A DNA stretch of 64,000 nt from contig CM077824.1 in NCBI GenBank assembly GCA_039720395.1, positions 16,434,046 through 16,498,045 of the forward strand, in the 5' to 3' direction. The notes beneath the pieces are model-generated. The model was not told the origin of the DNA. It searched no databases and saw only the letters and a program-made list of their open reading frames with translations. Below are positions 58,013-64,000 of the stretch, in pieces. This stretch comes from Liquidambar formosana. Taxonomy: Eukaryota; Streptophyta; Magnoliopsida; Saxifragales; Altingiaceae. The position numbers were made by a program, and so were the translations under genes. Within the stretch, counting starts at the first letter, position 1. Each line of letters opens with the position of its first letter.

Positions 58013-59338
58013 GTAGAAGTAGCTAAATTTAATTACGTAGTAGTCAATTAAGTTTATCCTTTGTGGGGTTTGAACCCAGGCTCTCTCTCGAGCAAATTCT
58101 GTTTTATTTGAAGACTTAATTTTTTATTTAATAGTCATGTGGAGTATCACTGAGAGCATGTATATAAAGTTTTTAAGTTCTTGAGTGTGTGTGTGTGTGT
58201 GTGTGTTTTGATAAACCAATAAAGTTCATTTGTCAATAGGCGTGTGGAGATCATGTTACAAAGCTTTTCAGATGTCTGAGGGACTAGAATTTGAGTTCAA
58301 ATATATACGTATGTTGGAAAGGGAACTTAGAATAGTAAGTGAAGATTAGTCCAAGGTGTTTGTACTTTGTAACCTTTATTATGAGTTAGATAAGGATTAG
58401 TTTAAAGAGATATATATAGAGAGAGGCTTTGCCAATCTCAATCAGTAGGCAATGTTCACTTTGAGGAGAATTTTGACTAGTATTGCAAGTCAGACTTGTG
58501 GGATTGAGAAGAGAGGCTTAAAAACTTAGATTCTTAAGAGGAGGCAGTTTAAATAGATATTGATGAAAAGTGGAAGAATTCTATAACATACATCATAGAA
58601 TACTTAGATTTAGAAGGGATCAACCATTTTAATTAATTGGGTTCCATTGAAATTTTATTGGATTAGTTTATTTGAATTGAAAGAAGCTTTGGGAAAGTTC
58701 AGCTGGTAAGGTTTACAAGGCAGATGATATCTCAATTGAGTTTCTGAAGTGTATGCGTGATGATAACCCAGATTGGTTAGTTGTGTTCATTGTTCAACAA
58801 TAGCATTTGGTAATGTAGGAATCAGGGTGGTGTTGATATGAGAACCAAGTAGAAAAGAGACATATAAAGTAGCGTCAGTTATGATAAATTTGAATATTAT
58901 AGAACTTTAGGAGAGAGTGCTTCAGCAAAAACAGAGACATCAAAGGAAAGTATGGAGAATTTAGTTTGTTTGCTATTTTGAAAATTGACCTGGAAGCTAT
59001 TTTACTACCTTGATAAATTGATGGATGTATTTATAATGTGAAACAAAGATCTTTTGCGTATTCGTGAGAAAAGAAAGTAAGTGATGTGAGTTGAATGGCT
59101 CAAGAAAGAAAGGAGTATGCGTGACGATAAACTAATTTGATCAATGACATTTAGGATGGAGATGGATGTAGCAGCTGTAGGAAAAAATGATGGAAATATT
59201 TACCCAAAAAAGAAATTTATTTGTATACTTGTTAATGACAAAAAGGATAACTTAATTGACATGGACGGAATTAAATTTAGGTACTAATATAAAAGCTTTG
59301 TCGTACGCAATCTCCGTGGATGTGGGAATTCTGCACAA
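57968..59338. mobile_element. Candidate TIR element, ~1.37 kb
   Basis: 57968-58012 (ATCCCCACATACACGGAGAT then TGTGTAGGACAAAGC) is the near-perfect inverted complement of 59292-59338 (AAGCTTTGTCGTACGC then AATCTCCGTGGATGTGGG), ~45 bp arms. The interior includes a GT microsatellite (58186-58206) and no long frame. I could not identify a convincing target duplication, so boundaries and class are uncertain. Confidence 0.5.
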
Positions 59339-59370
59339 TGCATAGCGTGAGTCATCACTTTCTTCTTTCA

Positions 59371-60245
59371 ATTACATGTACGTAGTAATTCATTATAACA
59401 TGCTTATAACATGAATACATCATTACTTTGTTTAATTTTATTTTTTCAAATCAAATTTGTACCAGGTAAAGATCATGGTAAAGATCAATTAAGTAGCCTA
59501 AATTTTTCAAAAATCCCAACTAACAATTCCCAACCCCAAATGTAAAAAATGGGGATATAATATGTACACTATGAACTTAAAACATGTACACGTAGGTTCC
59601 TTAAAATGTACGCTATAAATGAATTACATGTACGCAGTAATTCATTATAACATGCTTATAACCTGAATACATAGTTACATTGTTTGTAATTTTTTTTTTT
59701 TCAAATATAATTTATACCGGGTAAAGATCATTTAAGGATCCTACAATTTTGTTTAAATTCCCAATCGTGGTCCCAACCCCAAATTTATCAAGTGGGGATA
59801 TAATATGTACACTTTGAACTTAAAACATGTACACGTATGTTCCTTAAAATGTACACTATAAATGAGTTACATGTACACGGTAATTCATTATAACATGCTT
59901 ATAAGCTGAATACTGCGTTACAAATTTTTTTTTTTTTTTTGTTGAAATATGTACCGGGTGAAGATCATTTAAGTAGCCTAAAATTTTTCAAAAATCCCAA
60001 CTAACAATTCCCAACCCCAAATGTAAAAAATGGGGATATAATATGTACACTATGAACTTAAAACATGTACACGTAGGTTCCTTAAAATGTACGCTATAAA
60101 TGAATTACGTACGCAGTAATTCATTATAACATGCTTATAACCTGAATACATAGTTACATTGTTACAAATGTGGTCCCAACCCCAAATGTACCAAATGGTG
60201 GTCCCAACCCCAAATGTACCAAATGGGGATATAATATGTACGGTC
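59371..60245 (+). repeat. ~240-bp tandem repeat, about 3.6 units
   Basis: Units begin near 59373, 59623, 59866 and 60104 with TTACATGTACGCAGTAATTC or variants; each contains 'ggggatataatatgtacac' and CATGTACACGTA. Spacings are 250, 243 and 238. The last unit is internally rearranged (GGTCCCAACCCCAAATGTAC twice) and stops at 60245. Rich in GTAC/ACGT palindromes. Confidence 0.85.
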
Positions 60246-62071
60246 CGTAATTGTATCATTAGTTTCACAAGTGTAGGAGAACATAACTTGTGGGGGTTAG
60301 TGGGAGGCTGCTTAGGACTTCTATATATGGTTCAAATTGCACCTATATATTTGAATCGACCAGATTAAACGCCACTCTGTCATGCCACACTTTAGTAGTC
60401 AGATTTATAATCCTAATATTTTGCCTACAGTTCTACTAACATAATGGTTTATAATCTTCATATTCTGTGAAGACTATGATTAACACGATGGTTTATTTCT
60501 ACTTTTTGCAATGACTAACGGTTTACCTTACAAAATATGTGGACATGCATGTGTCAAACACATCCCTGGTATGTGGCTATGGGCTTATGTCCAACAATCT
60601 AGTGATTGAGTCATCTGTAATTAGAAAAATATCAATTTCTTTGTTAGTTTAGGTACAATCGGAGGGATTCAAACCCCTGACCTATATTATTCCTACCTTT
60701 TTTACCGTACTATCCATCACAACTATGCTACCCCTAATAGTGTTATTAAAAATAAAAGTCAATTTGTCTATTTCCTTTTGGCAATGCAATTAATAGCCAT
60801 AAACTTGCTTGCTCCATTTCAGATCATCAAAAGCTAAAACATGCTTGAAGTATTTTAACTTTAGTTAGTTATATTTATGTATGTTAAGGATTACCAAAAA
60901 AAAAAAAACAGAAATTGAAAAAGGAAAAAGATGCTTGAAGTTAAATATATGGTCGGGGTCATTGGATTATTTTAGTTCAAGTTGAATAAATGCAGGAATT
61001 CCTGGATCCTCTCACATGGTTGGACTAGGGGAACCGACTAGTCTTTTCACTTGACAAATGTGTCAATTTTGTTTTAAATAGACAAGCAGTCATAGAGCTC
61101 AAACAAGTCTCTTGCAAAGATGCTATAAAATCACCTAATCCAAGCCAAAACATTAATCAATCAATATTAAAGACAATATGGCTCAAAGCATGGTTTTTAG
61201 TCTTTTCTATTTGATGTTTCGTCCTTTTAGGTCTGATTTTAGGTGAAATTTCTATTTGATGTTTGCTCCTTCTTGGTATGCTTTTTTATTTGTAATTGTT
61301 TTCCATGTCGTGTCGATTTTCCTTATATATAACATTGATCAGCTTGGGTGCAGGGGCTTCTATTACATTAGTGGTCATTGCTTTTTTAGTTTCTTGGAGC
61401 TGGTTGCTTCATGGTGGGATGCATATGTTTTTCTGTGACTAGTATGATTTTATTCGCTGTTGATCTTACTCTCTTGTATTTTTTGGTTGCGTGGATGTTC
61501 TATTTGGGTTTCTCTTCAATCATTTTCTATTATGCAGATTTGGTGCTTCATGTTTATTCTACTGTGTTATGCTTTGTTGGTAGTAGGGTGCTTCTTTCAG
61601 GTTGTATATGGTGTATCAGTAGCTTATTAACATTTACTCCCTATAAATTTAAGTTTGCTAATCTTAAATGAAAATAATAAAAAAACAAAACCAAAAACAG
61701 AATTAACGAATTAAAAAGCAAAAAACTCTACCAAGGCGTGAGGCCTTTTCGAGACCAGCTATGGAATTTTTAGAATTATTACTTTCTTTAATTTTGGTGG
61801 TGAATTCATTGAAAATTTTCTTTTATAGATTATATAAAGTTAAAATTTAGTTTGTGGAATAGGTTTTGAATTAGTTTCTCATCAACCAAATGGATGATTA
61901 TCATTTGATTTGATGCAAGTATTTTCTGTATGTTTTTGTCTCAATGTTTCTACCCATGTAGCATGGAAAAATCATCCCATTTTGTAGAATTATTGACATA
62001 TACATTGTATTACCACATTACCATTTTGTGCCTCATTATATAATAGTAAATTTTATAGGTGGTTGATCAAC
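60246..62071 (+). other. Upstream region / 5' UTR intron of the MULE gene
   Basis: AT-rich; includes the right direct-repeat copy (61245-61515) and ends in a clean acceptor TTTTATAG at about 62051-62058, 13 bases before ATG 62072, so the transposase gene probably has a spliced leader. No other gene was recognised; the 86-codon frame at 61411-61671 overlaps the direct repeat and has no domain. Confidence 0.45.
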
Positions 62072-64000
62072 ATGGAAGCTCCAAACGCAGGAAATTTTCT
62101 CTGCATATGTCATTTTGGTGGGGAGGTTGTCACACTAATAGATTCACTTAACTACGAAGGTGGTCAGGCAGTCGGTGTCTCAATTACTAAAGACACCACA
62201 TTTGCTGAATTCATACAAATTTTTTGTGCTCAGGCGATGATGCATTCCATTGAGTTGTCATTTATGTATACAACCAAGTATCTTCCGACACAATTACTAC
62301 CATTGAATACTGACCGTGGTATGAGGGACTTGGTATCTTTTAACGACAATTATGCCCATGTTTATGTGCATGGAGAAAGGGTACAAAATATAATGCCTAC
62401 CCACATTAGTGAGCAAATGAGTAGGTAAGTAAAAAAAAAAAATTGTGTTGACTGGTACATTGTAAATTACTTTTAATGAAGACTTTGTTATGCTGATTTG
62501 TGTATAACATGGACATATGTAGGTGTGAAATGGATTCCATTGCATCTGCGTCAACACCGTCTGAACACTTGTCTGAACAGTTGACTGATGGTGTTCCAAC
62601 GTCGACTATCGGGTACATGAGTAGATGTGCAGTCAGTCAGAGTGGCCCACTCGAGTCAACTGTTTGGGGGAATGCATTACATAGTACTGGGCAGACTTTT
62701 GCAAGTGCGGAGGAGTTTCGAAAAATACTTTACAAATTTAGTCTTGCACATAATTTCAGATACAAATGGACGAGGAATGCTCCAAATGCGTTGAGTACAT
62801 ATTGCGCTGTTGAAGGTTGCCCATGGCAAATAAAAGCTAGGGCGATTCGTTCCACCCCTATTGTGAGAGTAACAACTTTTAATAACGTTCATTCTCACAA
62901 TGCACAGGATTTGATTACCATGGCGCCTATGTCAAAGGCAAAGGGAATTGCAGCGATACTTGAAGATGAGCTTCGACAGGATCCAGACCTTACACCTCCT
63001 AAAATTCGGTCAGAGGTTAAAAGAAAGTATGGGATGAATGTGTCTTATAAGCAGGCTTGGCGGGCCAAAGAAAAGACAAAGATGAATATTCGCGGTGATG
63101 TTTCCCATACCTACAAGCTTTTGCCATGGTTGTGCAACCGTTTAAAGGATAGTAATCCTGGCACAATAGCTGAATGGACATGTGATGCAGATTTGAATTT
63201 CAAGCAATTGTTTATCGCATATGGGTGCTCGGTAAATGGATTTCTACTTGGTTGTCGTCCTATTATAGCTGTTGATTCTAGCTTCTTAAGTGGGCCATAT
63301 AGGGGTGCCTTGTATTCTGCTACTGCATTTAATGCCGATGATGAGATGTATCCTCTCGCCTTTGGTATTTTAAGTTCTGAAAACTATGAAGATTGGCTGT
63401 GGTTTTTACAACACTTAAAGGGGCTAATCGGAAGTTTGAAGGTCACGATCATTTCTGACAGGCATAATGCACTTCTTGAAAGTGTTGGGGAGGTGTTTGG
63501 GATTGAAAACCATTCACATTGTTTTACACATCTGAAGGAAAATTTTGGCAAACAGGCGACGAGGAAGAACATGGGTGGGAAAAAAGGGAAGGAAGATGCT
63601 CTACGGCTCTTGAATGCTGTTGCATATGCTAGGCTGGAAGAAGATTATGATATTGCAATGGCTAATTTGGCATCTTTTAGTTCTCATTTGTCTAAGTGGG
63701 TTGAGGAAACTGGACCTGAACATTGGGCTATGTCAAAGTTTCCAAACAAACGTTGGGACAAGATTACTAGTAACCTCGCTGAGTCATTTAATTCTTGGGT
63801 GCGGAAGGAGCGTCATCATTCTGTTATAGATTTTGTACATGAGCACCGAAATAAATTGGGGACATTGTTACACAAGCATGCAGAGGAGATGACGAACTGG
63901 AAACAACCAGTGGGCCCTAACATTGAGAAAAAATTAGTAGAAAACATTAGTCGGAGTCTATCAACGGTTGTTTATCCGTACATGACTAACAAATTTTTGG
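62072..64000 (+). CDS. MULE (Mutator) transposase-like protein with PB1-like N-terminus, 3'-incomplete
   Basis: Exon 1 is 62072-62424 and exon 2 runs from 62523 to beyond the window; the join (AG|GTAAGT..ATGTAG|G) keeps one frame. N-terminal ~110 residues (HFGGEVVTLIDSLNYEGG, DTTFAEFIQIF) look PB1-like. Then a MuDR-type DNA-binding region (FRYKWTRNAPNALSTYCAV, CPWQIKARAI, HSHN), and the MULE DDE core: AVDSSFLSGPYRGALYSATA (Asp codon 63274), MYPLAFGILSSENYEDWLWF, ISDRHNALLESV (Asp codon 63457), and HCFTHLKENF with C/H residues, ending near NLAESFNSWVRKERHH. There is no stop from 62524 to 64000. Transposase would cut the termini of its own element. The PB1 plus MULE layout also occurs in the domesticated MUSTANG family, so an exapted host gene is possible. 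Confidence 0.88.

Noticed and set aside
58060..58075. GGTTTGAACCC resembling a Pol III B box / tRNA T-loop
   Set aside because: No A box, no cloverleaf, no anticodon arm at a suitable distance; the motif is common in plant repeats.
1..64000. CRISPR arrays, operons, bacterial-style promoters
   Set aside because: The window is plant nuclear DNA with introns; the tandem repeats found lack the repeat-spacer regularity of CRISPR.

Overview
This is nuclear DNA from a flowering plant, most likely a eudicot. The evidence is intron-bearing cell-wall acetyltransferase-like genes (TRICHOME BIREFRINGENCE-LIKE, TBL), a single-exon CC-NB-LRR resistance gene of the RPS2/At4g27190 type, plant LINEs with a terminal RNase H, plant-type hAT, MULE, Helitron, Stowaway and Tourist elements, and AT-rich intergenic DNA. 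I cannot name the species. No CRISPR array, operon or rRNA/tRNA gene was seen.

Layout. (1) 1-2408: the last four exons of TBL copy 1; exon 1 lies off the left edge. (2) 2409-12330: a repeat-flanked block holding a 1.5-kb Helitron, a tetraspanin exon fragment and the intact NLR gene at 7013-9988. (3) 12250-28332: segmental-duplication copy A, with the complete five-exon TBL copy 2 (12909-17653) followed by a transposon-rich tail. (4) 28333-31056: the junction between the two duplicates, occupied mainly by a solo LTR. (5) 31057-57124: duplication copy B, holding TBL copy 3 (38051-42412). This copy carries a one-base frameshift just after its catalytic GDS motif. (6) 57125-64000: repeat-rich DNA leading into an intact MULE transposase-like gene with a PB1-like N-terminus, which runs off the right edge.

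Copies A and B descend from one tandem segmental duplication of roughly 10 kb (net of insertions). Because each copy received different later insertions, each one preserves the other's empty target sites. This lets most elements be bounded almost to the base with their target-site duplications (TSDs). They are two LINEs, six solo LTRs, two 1.3-1.4 kb MULE-type elements, hAT elements (one carrying a transposase remnant) and several MITEs. Nesting up to three deep gives a relative order of events. No LTR-retrotransposon internal region (gag-pol) was recognised anywhere; all six LTR insertions look solo.

The least conventional signal is a cluster of short, repeated palindromes inside four of the six solo LTRs, with a longer inverted repeat in a fifth. 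The palindrome sequence differs between LTRs while its symmetry is kept. In two copies of one LTR family the repeat unit differs at two mirror-image positions. The host genes are TBL copy 2, the NLR, partial TBL copy 1 and possibly the terminal transposase-derived gene. Nothing in the sequence links them in one pathway; they are neighbours in a repeat-driven tandem cluster.
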